Positions 50,101 to 59,664 of a DNA stretch of 64,000 nt are shown piece by piece. Source of the DNA: Cervus elaphus (taxonomy: Eukaryota; Chordata; Mammalia; Artiodactyla; Cervidae); contig NC_057829.1 of assembly GCF_910594005.1 (NCBI RefSeq), positions 57,643,001-57,707,000 on the forward strand, given 5' to 3'. Position 1 is the stretch's first letter. Every line of letters starts with the position of its first letter. Position numbers and translations under genes: made by a program. The notes beneath the pieces are model-generated. The model was not told the DNA's origin and did no database searches. It saw only the letters and a program-made list of their open reading frames with translations.

Positions 50101-53100
50101 GAGGATGCCATTGTGCAGAAGCTTCTTGAAGACAAGGCTGCTGTGGAGCCAGGCGATGCCCTCGATGGGATCATCCACAGTACTAGGGAACTGGGCCATG
50201 AGCTCTCAGTGCAGGAACTGAAGGTATGTGGCCAGATTTCTCCTCCCCTCTTTTGCATTTATAGCAGGTCTCTACACACAGCCTGAATCCCTGGAACAAC
50301 GGAGCAACATCCTGTTTGGCCCCACTTGGAGCCACAGACACGCCTCAGGGTGAGGGAAAGAGGAGACCTGGGTCCAGTCATGGCTCAGCTGCACCCCCTA
50401 CCTCGGTGTCTTTGGGCCAATTGAAAGCCTGAATCCTAGGTCCTCCCTTACAGTTTCTGGCCGCAAACAGCTCTCCTCTTCCCCACTTCTCTGTCACTTC
50501 ATACTTCTGCTTCTGCTGTCTGCCTGCCTATGACACTGTCTTCACCCCTTTTCTCGACAGACCCTAAGGGTTCAGGGTCAAATTCCAGTTCCTTGAAGTG
50601 CCCCCTTTCCTCCCCAAATCTACACGTCCATGAGCCACCTTGGCACCTGGTACCTTGGGTACTGGTCTGTTTTGCCACTGAATTTACTGGAGAATTAGAA
50701 ACTGCCTGCCCCCCCCCCCCCCGCCGCCATGTATACATAGAACACATGCAGTGGAAGTAAGGAGGGAAGCTTTGGAATGACCCCTGGGCCCACCTTCCTG
50801 AGAACCCAAAAAGGAATGGAGAGGTTGGGGGAAGGGGTCAGGGGAGTTAGAAATGGAAACGCTTCATCCCTTCCATAAGCAACTCCCATCCTTTCTCTGG
50901 CACTCAGTTTCCCACTAGCGAAGGGTGGGGCTCAACCTGAGTATCTTCTCTGAAAATGGGACTAACAATCTCTTTCCTGACTTCTGGGTGGTTGTGAAGT
51001 CTGGAAGAGTCAAGGGGTTGGAGGTAGATGAGCAGGGGGCGCTGGTGAGTCCTGGGGGAGCCGGCGGGTAGGAATAGTTCTAGGCTGGGAAGGGGAGTGG
51101 TACGGAAAGAAGTGGACAGTCCCTCTGCCTCAGCAGAGCGGTGGAGAGCATGACAACACAGTCCGGGTTCTCCGGAAGGGACCCACTAGCCAGAAATCTT
51201 CAGGTCTGGCTGGTCAGGAAGGACCTTGGAGCCCCGGGGTCTCTGTCCCAGCTCCCCATCTTCTCCAGAGCAGGCAGTTAGCCTTGGATCAGCTCATTCA
51301 TTCCACAAGCAGATTCTACCTATTCAGTGCCAGGCTCTCTCTATACAATGAGCACACATAGCCTCTGCTGGAGAGGAGGGGTCCACAGGGTTGTGAGCAC
51401 AGGGTTGTGATCACATCCATCAGTGTGTAAACACACAAGCTGGTGCTGCCAGGAAGGAAGACGCCGTGCCAGGAGTTGGGAGGGCACAGGCAGGCGTTGA
51501 GGGCTGGGGCCTGGGTGATGAAGCCTCCAGACAGTGCAGACGGGGAAGAGGTATAGTCACTCACTGGGACCACCACTAGGCTGGAGGAGGACCACAATGC
51601 TCGCTCTGGTGCCAGGCTGCGGCTGCAGGTGCCTTGGTCAATTCCACAGCAGCCACGGTCAGGACGGCCAGCTGCACTGTCGGCAACACTGCATGGTTAA
51701 GAGCGCTGGACTCCTGGCCCGACTACTGGGCCTGGTGACCGTAGGGACCTTGGGCACCTCTCAGAGCCTCAGTAAAACGGGCAGAAACTGTGCCACACAC
51801 AATGCGGGTGAGAATCCAATGAATTAATTCACTTAAAGCACTAAGAACATTACACCAAAAAAAGTTCCTGGCATTATCTAGGGGAACCTCCCAAGGCTAT
51901 CTGTGGTTTCCCCAAATGGCGGACTTGGGATTCAGTCCACTCCTGGACCCGCGCAGGTAGCCATGCCTCCGAGCAGTCTGCGCTCTAGTCTATGCGCAGT
52001 GGCAAATTGGGGCCCCCTGCACCACAGCCCGAGAACCGGTTAATGGAGACAGCGCCCCTGGGCTGTCTTGCAGGAGTCAGCTGTGGAGCTCCTCTTCGCC
52101 GCCTTCTTCACCACGGCCAGTGCCAGCACATCCCTCGTCCTGCTACTCCTGCAGCATCCCGCAGCCATCGCCAAGATCCAGCAGGAGCTGGCGGCGCAGG
52201 GGCTGGGGCGCGCGTGTGGCTGCGCGCTGGCGGCCTCGGGGGGCGGCGCTGGGCCCCCGCCCGACTGCGGTTGCGAGCCCGACCTCAGCCTGGCGGCGCT
52301 GGGCCACCTGCGCTACGTCGGCTGCGTGGTCAAGGAGGTGCTGCGCCTCCTGCCGCCGGTGTCCGGGGGCTACCGGACAGCCCTGCGCACCTTCGAGCTC
52401 GACGTAAGTGCGCCGCCCGCCCGCCCCGCCTTGCAGCCGGCCGCTGGGAGTGGGGGTAGGGTTAGGACTGCGTTGTCTCCTTTTCCCTTCTCCCGGCCTC
52501 CTGGAAAATGGGCTGAATCTTATCACGTTTCCCGGGAACCACTGTTGAGGACACAAAGCAAGGTTAGGGACCCCGGGCTACGTGCTAAATTGCTTCAGTC
52601 GTGTCCTCCTCTGCGATCCTATGGACTATAGCCCTCCAGGCTCCTCTGTTCATGGAATTATCCAGGCAAGAATAGTGGAGTGGGTTGCATTTCCTCTTTC
52701 AGGGGATCTTGCCAACCCAAGGATGGAACCCAAGTCTCCTGCATTGGCAGGTGGGTTCTTTACCACTAGCGCCACCTGCGAAGATTTTGACTGCTGTCTG
52801 GGTAGTTAACTCAGTTAGAGGCCAGTTTTAGGATAAAATCATCCTTTTCTCTGCCCAGCACCCCCCTTTCAGCCAGTGAGGTCGGGTAGGGCACAAAGAG
52901 CCGCCCACTCTGTCCTGTACCCCATTTCTCTGGCTCTCTCACAATATAAACGGACCAATCATTGCTACCTGTCCAGGGTTCTGGCTGAGGCCAGGTTCCA
53001 GGAAAACGGGATTATTAAAGTATGGGTAGTGGTCAAGTTGGCGTGAGCTGGGCAGGAAAGTTAAGGTTTAGGCTTCATCTCTGTATGACCTTGGGTAATT

Positions 53101-54979
53101 CCCTGCTCACTCTGGGCCTCAGTTTGCTCTCTGGAAGGAAGCTGCCTTGGTCCCTCCCAGCTTTAACTCGGGGGAGGGGAAGGCTAACGCTGCCATACTG
53201 AGGGTGTTTGCCGCTGCACCACCCCCACCCCCAGCCCCAGCCCCATCCCTATCCCTGGGCAGCTCCAGGCAGAGGGGCACCTTCTCCCCTCCGCCTTAAA
53301 CAGCCAGTGTCCCCATTGCATGCCAGAGTTTGAGAGGATGAGATGACTGGATGGAGTCACAGACTCAAAGGACATGAATTTGAGCAAACTCCTGGAGATA
53401 GTGAAGGACAGGGAGGTCTAGCATGCGGCAGTCCACAAGGTGGCAAAGAGTCGGACACGACTTAGCAACTGAACAAGGTAAAGAAATTCTGCCCTTGAGG
53501 TGCTGTTGTGGAGAGAAAGGGGGCCAGAGCCAGCAACTTCATCACAAACTGGTGTGAAGAAGAGAGTGACCTCTAGCTGAATGATACCAAAACATTTTGG
53601 GACCTGGCATTTGAACTGGAGCAGTGAAAGGTTAAGATGGGGACCACACATCACCAAGAGGGCATGGTCCAGACAAAGGTAGGTGTTTAGTAGTGTCTGG
53701 GATGCTGAATTTTGGTGTTCAGACATCACTGAGCAGGCGCTGGGGTGCAAGACTCAGGGAAACCAAGATAGAAGACCACTGGACCACCAGAGTGAATGGG
53801 GGCAGGGGTCTTAGCCATCCTCCAGGTTGCAGACGGGAAAACTGAGGCCTAGAGAGGAGAGGGCACGCCTTGGTGATTCCAAGATTTTCTGTTTGCCTGT
53901 TGAGAGCAAGGCTCTCCTGAAGCCTGTTCTAGCGAGGAAGCCCGATAGTTGGGGCTGGAAGACCTCTCAAAAGTGGAATAGTTGAAATAGTTGAAAAAGA
54001 GGTGAGCTAAGGGAACATGAAAGCTGCCTTCATCATTTTAAGCTTCCTTCCAACAATTTAATCCTCACATGCACCTTCTCAGTGTGGCTACTGGATCTGA
54101 AAGTTATGTACAGCTCATGGCTATTGAGTATAGAGAGGCAGTTTTCAGTTGAGTGCAAAGAGCTGAAAAATTGAGATGACCCTAAAGGAGCTGTCGTTTG
54201 CATTGCTCTGAGGCAGGCAGCTGGTACATGCAGCACTCGAATTTAGGTCTCCTAATGTGAGAAGAAAACAGACAAAACAGTGAACAATAACAGCACACTT
54301 ACTGACCACTAATACATATGTCAGACCCGTTATCTGAATCCTCACAACAAAGCGGACATTTTTGTTCTCACTTGATCACTTAAGAAACTGAGACTCAGAG
54401 ATTATGTAGCAACCACCGTCACACAGCTCACCAGAGAAGGAGCTGAAATAGACGGGAATGCAAAGCGGTCTCCTAGCTTCCGGTTAAGACGCACGTCCCT
54501 GCCTGTTCGGAAGCCTGTTTGATGAACCGCGGGTGAAGGATCGGTTAGGGCTGGGTTTCCGGGTGCCTGGTGGTCAGGCGGGTCTCCTCACCTCCCCGCA
54601 GGGCTACCAGATCCCCAAGGGGTGGAACGTGATGTACAGCATCCGAGACACGCACGAGACGGCCGCAGTGTACCGCAGCCCGCCGGAGGGCTTCGACCCA
54701 GAGCGCTTCGGCACTGCGGGCGACGACGCGCGGGGCGCCGCCGGCCGCTTTCACTACATCCCGTTCGGCGGCGGTGCGCGCAGCTGCCTTGGCCAGGAGC
54801 TGGCGCAGACCGTGCTCCAGCTGCTCGCGGTGGAGCTGGTGCGCACGGCGCGCTGGGAACTGGCCACGCCTGCCTTCCCCGCCATGCAGACCGTGCCCAT
54901 CGTGCACCCGGTGGACGGGCTACGGCTCTTTTTCCACCCGCTTGCGTCTCCGGCGGCGCAGGATGGGCAACGCCTCTGA
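46983..54979 (+). CDS. CYP26C1: CYP26C1, retinoic acid hydroxylase (cytochrome P450 26C1), 6 coding exons
   Basis: Joined exons 46983-47186, 47708-47932, 48418-48693, 50065-50223, 52074-52403 and 54602-54979 encode 523 aa, one more than I recall for human CYP26C1. CYP26 enzymes are ER-membrane P450s that oxidise all-trans and 9-cis retinoic acid for clearance, patterning embryonic tissues. Visible parts: N-terminal membrane anchor (about residues 4-32), proline-rich hinge [16 protein letters not shown]-helix (about 292-310), K-helix E376-V-L-R379, and heme loop [10 protein letters not shown] with ligand Cys460. The I-helix reads AAFFTT, without the usual Asp/Glu before Thr. All introns are GT-AG and phase 0. 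The ATG at 46983 (gccATG) is the first in-frame ATG after the candidate TATA box. CYP26A1 follows 4.7 kb downstream in the same direction. Confidence 0.96.
47708..47932 (+). CDS. CYP26C1: CYP26C1 coding exon 2
   Basis: 75 codons starting [20 protein letters not shown]. It contains [20 protein letters not shown] and the B-C region. The length of 225 bp equals CYP26A1 exon 2. The acceptor is CGCAG and the donor GTGAGC. Confidence 0.95.
48418..48693 (+). CDS. CYP26C1: CYP26C1 coding exon 3
   Basis: 92 codons from [15 protein letters not shown] to [12 protein letters not shown], covering helices C to F. The aligned CYP26A1 exon 3 has 97 codons and ends in the matching IDVPFSGLYR. The acceptor is CCTCAG and the donor GTACTG. 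Confidence 0.95.
49310..49440 (-). repeat. MIR SINE
   Basis: gatgaagaaactgaagctcc followed by gacttgcccaagatcacaca is the antisense MIR core, in CYP26C1 intron 3. Confidence 0.75.
49745..49815 (+). repeat. MIR SINE fragment
   Basis: gctgcgtgaccctgggcaat and gacctctctgagcctcagca are the sense MIR core. Confidence 0.7.
50065..50223 (+). CDS. CYP26C1: CYP26C1 coding exon 4
   Basis: 53 codons from [16 protein letters not shown] to [13 protein letters not shown] (helices G-H). Its 159 bp equal CYP26A1 exon 4. The donor is GTATGT at 50224. Confidence 0.95.
50709..50722. repeat. Poly-C run of 14
   Basis: Homopolymer in CYP26C1 intron 4 followed by CCGCCGCC. Confidence 0.9.
51290..51545 (-). repeat. 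Possible L2 LINE fragment
   Basis: attcagtgccaggctctctc and following sequence resemble antisense L2; weak. Confidence 0.4.
51687..51845 (+). repeat. MIR SINE
   Basis: gcatggttaagagcgctgga head, ggtgaccgtagggaccttgg core and aatccaatgaattaattcac tail in MIR order; nearly full length. Confidence 0.75.
52074..52403 (+). CDS. CYP26C1: CYP26C1 coding exon 5
   Basis: 110 codons. This single exon covers what CYP26A1 encodes in exons 5 and 6 (45 and 51 codons). It holds the I-helix ([13 protein letters not shown]) and the K-helix (VVKEVLRL). Between them is a Gly/Pro/Cys-rich loop about 17 residues longer than in CYP26A1, beginning exactly where CYP26A1 has its exon 5/6 junction. The donor is GTAAGT. 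Confidence 0.95.
52578..52783 (-). mobile_element. Bov-tA SINE in CYP26C1 intron 5
   Basis: Antisense: tgctaaattgcttcagtcgt through ccactagcgccacctgcgaa; nearly full length. Confidence 0.9.
53331..53475 (+). mobile_element. BovB tail in CYP26C1 intron 5
   Basis: Sense: gaggatgagatgactggatg through gagtcggacacgacttagca. About 145 bp. Confidence 0.85.
54340..54470 (-). repeat. MIR SINE fragment
   Basis: cacttaagaaactgagactc and ccgtcacacagctcaccaga are an antisense MIR core. Confidence 0.6.
54602..54979 (+). CDS. CYP26C1: CYP26C1 coding exon 6 with stop codon
   Basis: 125 codons and TGA (54977-54979). It starts [20 protein letters not shown], as the last exon of CYP26A1 also does ([20 protein letters not shown]). 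It contains the heme-binding [10 protein letters not shown] with the axial thiolate Cys460 and the C-terminal [12 protein letters not shown]. Confidence 0.96.
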   Translation, partial: GYQIPKGWNVMYSIRDTHETAAVYRSPPEGFDPERFGTAGDDARGAAGRFHYIPFGGGARSCLGQELAQTVLQLLAVELVRTARWELATPAFPAMQTVPIVHPVDGLRLFFHPLASPAAQDGQRL

Positions 54980-57585
54980 CCTGCTGCGCTGTGGAACCTG
55001 GCTTGGCCAGCGGCTGCGGCGCGCTTGCGGCGCCGCCCATCTGCCGTTCTCCAGTGCCGGATCCGGCGCGCTCTCTTTCACCAAAAGGTTACTGAACGCG
55101 GCTCTGTGTCCGACTCTGAGGGAGACTCATGAGCCACCGCCACCGCACTTGGAGAAGCGTCCTGGCTGATGGGACGGTGCCTCCAGCACTTCGCACCCTT
55201 AGGGAGGAAAGGTGGTGGGCCAAATCTCTTATGCCCTTCCCAGGATTTCAAAGCAGGGATGGTGGGAACATTTCCCCTAGGATTCAAGCTGGGGAGGAGG
55301 TATGGGTCGAGGGGAGGAGGGGGTGGATTGGGCAGTCGAATGAGGGAGGACCTGCAACTGTCGCGAGGAAGCCGGCTCACCAGGAGCGCATCTCTGGCCT
55401 GGCTTTGGGCCACAGGAAGACACTGAGAAGGCGCCCAACGGAAGGCCCTCAGGCAGCTGGCCTCCTTTAGGTGCGCCCTGGCCACTCTGCCTGTCTCGGC
55501 AGAAACCCAGAATTGCGGGCGCTTTCAGGGCTCTAAACAGGATCAACAGCACCGGATTCTACTGGCGATTTCTTAAAAGAAAAATTCCTAGTTCAAGAAC
55601 GCATATAATCTTTCCATTTATACAGGAGAGAATAGGTACACCAGGAGGATTCTAAGGCTGGATTATTTTCATGGGCGGTTGAGACATAATCAGAGAGGTT
55701 TGGGGTATTTGTACCCAAAACAGGAAGGCCGAGAAATCGTTTCCTGGCAGTGGCTGAGTGAGGAGGCTGCAGCTTAGCTGGGCAGCTCTCCTCGGTGGGA
55801 AAGTGGGGTGGAGGTGGCAGAGACTCAAGAAAGACCTCCTCCCCGGAAGGGCCTGCCCTTCATATACCCAGAGAGGGGCTAGGAACTGGACAGCCTGGGG
55901 CCCAGGCTGCTGGAACCTCGCTTGAGCATAGCCCCAGGGAACTGAGCTACAGATTATCTCCAAGATGATAGCTGACTGCAGGGATGCCCTGGTTTACTGC
56001 TTCAGCCTCCTTCATTACAAGGAGAGACTGAGGCCAGAGACTAGACCACTCACCCAGTGCTCTCTTCCACCCCATCCCTTACCCCCTGCTCCAGTCTCTG
56101 GCCTGTGGCCACCATGTAGCTCTTGGCTTTTTATCCTTTCATAGTGATCCCTAGGTTGGCCTAAGCACGCTCTGGACCTTTCCAACACAAAAGCTCCCAA
56201 CAGGGCTTAAATCTAAACCAAGAGCCTCCTTTTTTCCTAACAGCGCACTGTAACCTGCTGGCCATCTTCGGACAGGCTGGGGGCAGTTGAACATGATGGG
56301 TGAGCCAGAGAAGTTGCTGCCAAGTCCTGAGCTGACCCCTTAGTGAACCAGAAGGAACCAGAAAGTGCCCTCCTGACCTTAGGCTTAAGGTGGATCCTGG
56401 GGCCAGAAGGGAAGGGGAAGCATCAGGCTTAGGCAGGGCCCGTAGCTCAAGAGCAGGAGCACAGCGGGCCCTTCAGAGCTCAACTGACACAGTCATAACC
56501 CCCATCTGCAACAATTCATCACCCACCGCTGACCACAGGCCCTGGCGCCATGGGATCTGCAGGCAGCCGGTGAAAGTGGTAGATCTGAGGCCTGCCCTCA
56601 GGGCGCTCCTGACACTGCAGAGACATTTCAGCCCAGAAGCTCCACTAGGGTGAGGTGGTGGGAAGACCAGGGCTCAGGGTTGATTCTGATTTGAGGAGAG
56701 ATAGATGGGACAGGGCTCTCAGAAGCCTGGACTTCCCAGGTTCCAAGAGACCTGGTTTACGTGCTGTGGAGTCTGTACTAAACTATAAGCCTCTGAAAGG
56801 GCAGCTTCAGTTTTATTGTGACTTCCCAGTGATACATCGACTCATCATTTCAAGGAAAATCAGAGCTTTTGCTTCTCCTGATTCTCTGAGGAAGGAGCAG
56901 ATGCGATTCTTACCCTCTTGGACTTGGTATGCTTTCAAAAGAAAGAGACAGTAAATAAACTAACAAATGAGCAAGAATAATTCTGATGATGGTAGAGCTG
57001 TTTCGAGAGACAAACAGGCTTGTCATACAGGTGCCTGGCAGCTCTGCTGGGCCGGCTGGGGCCTGGAAAGAGTGGCATTCGACCTTGGAAGGAACCAGCC
57101 AGGGGAGTCCGGGGATAGAAGAGCCCCAAGCAGAGAGTACAGCAGGTTTAGAACCGAAGGGGTGGGAATCAGTGCCCAAGACAAGGGAAGAAAGTGTTGA
57201 TGGGAGAAAAGTGGGGGAGGGGTGCTTCAGCTGACCCCAGTCAGAAGCTCACCTCCCCGCCTAGCAAAGAGCTACTCCCCACCCCTGCCAGTCCTTCGCA
57301 CCAGTCTGTTTTGTAAACATCTTAGAAACATAATTTTGTTTTTCAGTGAACCAAGCCCTCTCCCTACCCACCAGCACCCAAGAAAGCCTGGCAAGGTTTC
57401 TAGATCAAAGTTCTTACTGGGTTGGTCATTTACTGACCCTTCCCCTCTTGAAGATGCTCTTTAGTGCTCTTCACTATCCCATTTAATCCTTTCCCCCTGT
57501 CGCCCACGCGGGGCTGGATGGCAGATAGAGTAAAAGATTTTTCCCCTTTGTGGCGATTTCCAGCGGGCAGGCCCCGCTCATCTTG
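54980..57585. other. CYP26C1-CYP26A1 intergenic region, first part, with CYP26C1 3' UTR of unknown length
   Basis: No clear AATAAA follows the CYP26C1 stop for almost 2 kb; the first good one is at 56954-56959, and using it would give an unusually long 3' UTR. No young SINE or LINE is present. A perfect DR5 lies at 56333-56349. Many short frames overlap on both strands and none has homologous character. Confidence 0.6.
56333..56349 (-). promoter_or_regulatory. Candidate DR5 retinoic acid response element, intergenic
   Basis: Reads TGACCC, 5-nt spacer, TGAACC on the + strand; on the minus strand this is GGTTCA then GGGTCA, both matching the RAR/RXR half-site RGKTCA at the favoured spacing of five. 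It lies 1.35 kb after the CYP26C1 stop and about 3.3 kb before the CYP26A1 start site, so it could serve either gene. Only the sequence match supports it. Confidence 0.55.
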
Positions 57586-57705
57586 TGACCCGGCGCGCGC
57601 TGAACTTGGCGAGATGGCCCTGCAGAGTTCACTCAGATGTCACGGTCCGGCCCGCAGGGGTCACAGGCGGGTCAGGCCGGAGGACTGGGACTGGGCCCCA
57701 GGTCA
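57586..57705. promoter_or_regulatory. CYP26A1: Nuclear-receptor half-site cluster, CYP26A1 distal promoter
   Basis: Within 120 bp: TGACCC (57586-57591), TGAACT (57601-57606), AGTTCA (57626-57631) followed after 5 nt by the near-match ATGTCA, the perfect DR5 at 57658-57674, and AGGTCA (57700-57705). Random sequence would give well under one RGKTCA in this length. It lies about 2 kb upstream of the CYP26A1 promoter, where a distal RA-responsive region is known in human and mouse. Confidence 0.7.
57658..57674 (+). promoter_or_regulatory. CYP26A1: Distal DR5 retinoic acid response element of CYP26A1
   Basis: GGGTCA, spacer CAGGC, GGGTCA: two identical consensus half-sites spaced by five. It lies about 1.95 kb upstream of the inferred start site, close to the position of the distal element (R2) reported for mammalian CYP26A1, which cooperates with the proximal element. 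Identification with R2 rests on spacing and position. Confidence 0.75.
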
Positions 57706-59535
57706 CGCCCCCGCTGGCCTGCTTTGCTCACCGGCCGGAGGCACCGTCCAGAAAGGGGCGGGCCTGGGGTTTCTGAGAATTACCTCCAGCGCGTCTCGCC
57801 CCGGTTCCAGCCGGTGCCCCAAGTGGCCTGTCACTGTTTACAGTTGTCAGTTCATTTGAAGAAACGATTGTGGGACAGACTCTTCCCTGGAGCCTCTGAA
57901 ACACCAATGTAGGGTTATGGTGAGCCGCCGATTCTCCGAAAGACATCCTGCGGCTAACCAGGCGTGGAAAGTTTCTGCGAGCGTGAGGTCCCGGCGACCC
58001 CGCACACTGCCCAACCCGCCAGGTTGGGGGACCACGGCGGGAAGGTCGCGTATTTAACTAAACAGCTTTCAGGATCAAAGTGTTTTTCATCTCCAAGGGA
58101 CGCTTTCCAAGGCGTGAGGCTCGCTCCTGTGAGAGCCGGTCTTCGGTTTTAAACAAACTTATACATCATTGTTTCGTTTTCGGAGCGACTGGTGGGTTCA
58201 GCGTTGAAGCCGAGGGAGCGAGTGGCCCTGACTGGTCCGAGGCAGTTCGGACCCTGTCCCACTGGCTCGACCGGGTTGGAAACGGGGAGCGCACGTGCGC
58301 TTCCCGCAGTGTCCGAGCTCCAGGCTGTGGCTGCAGGAGCAGCCAATCGTATAGGTGGGCGATGGCCAGAAGACCCATTTCCCAGTGACGATTCTCTCAA
58401 CACTCTTAATCAGCGGCCGGCCGAGGCCTGGGTTTAGGACCCAGCACTCCCTCTCCGCTGGGTGGATTTCTGCCGGGTGGGAGCTGGAGAGCCCAAGTCA
58501 CCCTGGTAAGGTAGACTAGCATGCCTGGGACTGGGAAGAGTATGTGCAACCATAAGCCCCTTTTGGAAACTCACAACTACCCTGACGTGTAGACTGGTCA
58601 GGAAAGATCACCTCCACATCAAGAAGGAGGAAACGGGCTCAAGGATGTGCTGTGACTTGCCCAAGATCATTCAAGTAGAGATGGATCCGGGACTCAGAGC
58701 CCAAACTCTGAGCTTTCCATCCATCCTCCTGCATCTGAGTGTCTTTATCCTGCCAGGATTAAGGACCCTCTTCCCTTCTGCCTAGCTGGAGCTGCTAACC
58801 CCAGGGCCCTCGGAATCTTACTTTGGCCTGATTGCAGAGCGCTGTTTGCCGTTGAGCCGCAGATGAATTGCCCCTGCGGTCCCAGGCTAGGGAGTCAGTC
58901 AGGGCTTAGACTTGAGCAGGGTTGCACCAGGAGTCCTGAGGATCTGGGGGCTCTCTTGTACCTTTAAGTAGGACCTTCCAAAATTTCATGAGTGTGAGCC
59001 TCGAGGGGTTTGGGGAGCTGAGAATTAGTGGTCAGCTGGTCGTGACTCCCCGCAACTCTCACTTGGGTCCTAGCCCTGGACTCTTCTGTGGGGTCTCTGG
59101 AAGAGTCGGGAGGCCTGCGTTTTGCTCTGCGTTCTGGACCTCAGTTTCCCCACCTGCGGGACAAGGCAGCTGAAGATCCCTGAACGCACTCCCCTTTACT
59201 TCCTCTGCAGGTGAAAGGGGGCCCTGTAAAACAGAAAGCGGGTGCACGCAGCTCTGGGCTGGGACCGCCCGTCGGACCCGGCGGGAGGGATTCCGAAGAG
59301 ACCGCCAAGGAGCCCGGGGCGTGGAGTTTCCGCTCGCCGGAGTCCCTGCCGCCGTCCAGGAGCCCCGCACACTTTGAATGGGGACAGCAGGCTGCTCCTA
59401 GCCGGGCGCCCCAGGAGGCGCGCTCCGAGAGAAGCCGCCACGGCGCCGCCTCTGCCTCGGCGCGGAACAAACGGTTAAAGATTTGGGCAGCGCCTCGCGG
59501 GGGGAGGAGCCAGGGGCCCAATCCGCAATTAAAGA
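57706..59535. other. CYP26A1: CYP26A1 upstream region
   Basis: CpG-rich between about 57,500-58,440 and from 59,220 onward, with a MIR-derived stretch at about 58,530-58,720. No coding exon, no young transposon. The largest frames (for example 59141-59521 minus) lie in stop-poor GC-rich DNA and overlap frames on the other strand. Confidence 0.65.
58530..58720 (-). repeat. MIR SINE fragment
   Basis: gaggaaacgggctcaaggat, gtgacttgcccaagatcatt and ggatccgggactcagagccc are antisense MIR, upstream of CYP26A1. Confidence 0.65.
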
Positions 59536-59552
59536 TGAACTTTGGGTGAACT
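59536..59552 (-). promoter_or_regulatory. CYP26A1: Proximal DR5 retinoic acid response element of CYP26A1 (R1)
   Basis: TGAACT TTGGG TGAACT on the + strand, i.e. AGTTCA repeated with a five-base spacer on the minus strand. This is the canonical RAR/RXR element of the CYP26A1 promoter, known to be conserved among vertebrates. It starts 129 bp before the ATG, and its end is 39 bp before the TATA box. Confidence 0.93.
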
Positions 59553-59591
59553 AATTTGTCTAAGGTAACGTGGGCAGCAACCTGGGCCGCC

Positions 59592-59597
59592 TATAAA
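59592..59597 (+). promoter_or_regulatory. CYP26A1: CYP26A1 TATA box
   Basis: TATAAA in a GC-rich context, 68 bp before the ATG. A start site near 59,620-59,625 is expected, giving a leader of about 40-45 nt and placing the proximal DR5 about 70-87 bp upstream, as reported for the human gene. Confidence 0.85.
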
Positions 59598-59664
59598 GCG
59601 GGCGCGCGGCGGGATTCAGAGCGCTGAGGGTGGCGGCAGGTGGCGCGGGAGGTCGCGGCGCGCC

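Larger units (their letters stand above)
50224..52073 (+). other. CYP26C1: CYP26C1 intron 4
   Basis: 1.85 kb, GT-AG. It contains a GGTTCA/GGGTCA direct pair without spacer (50569-50580), a 14-C homopolymer (50709-50722), an L2-like remnant (about 51290-51545) and a MIR SINE (about 51687-51845). The remainder is unassigned. Confidence 0.8.
52404..54601 (+). other. CYP26C1: CYP26C1 intron 5
   Basis: 2.2 kb, GT-AG. It is the only intron in either P450 gene that carries young ruminant retroposons: a Bov-tA at 52578-52783 and a BovB tail at 53331-53475. MIR fragments lie near 53070-53150, 53810-53880 and 54340-54470. The rest is unassigned. Confidence 0.8.

Noticed and set aside
57433..57449. Inverted GGTCA-n5-TGACC near 57,430 as a response element
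   Set aside because: Head-to-head spacing of 5 is not a favoured RAR/RXR arrangement, and one full half-site (TGGTCA) misses the consensus.
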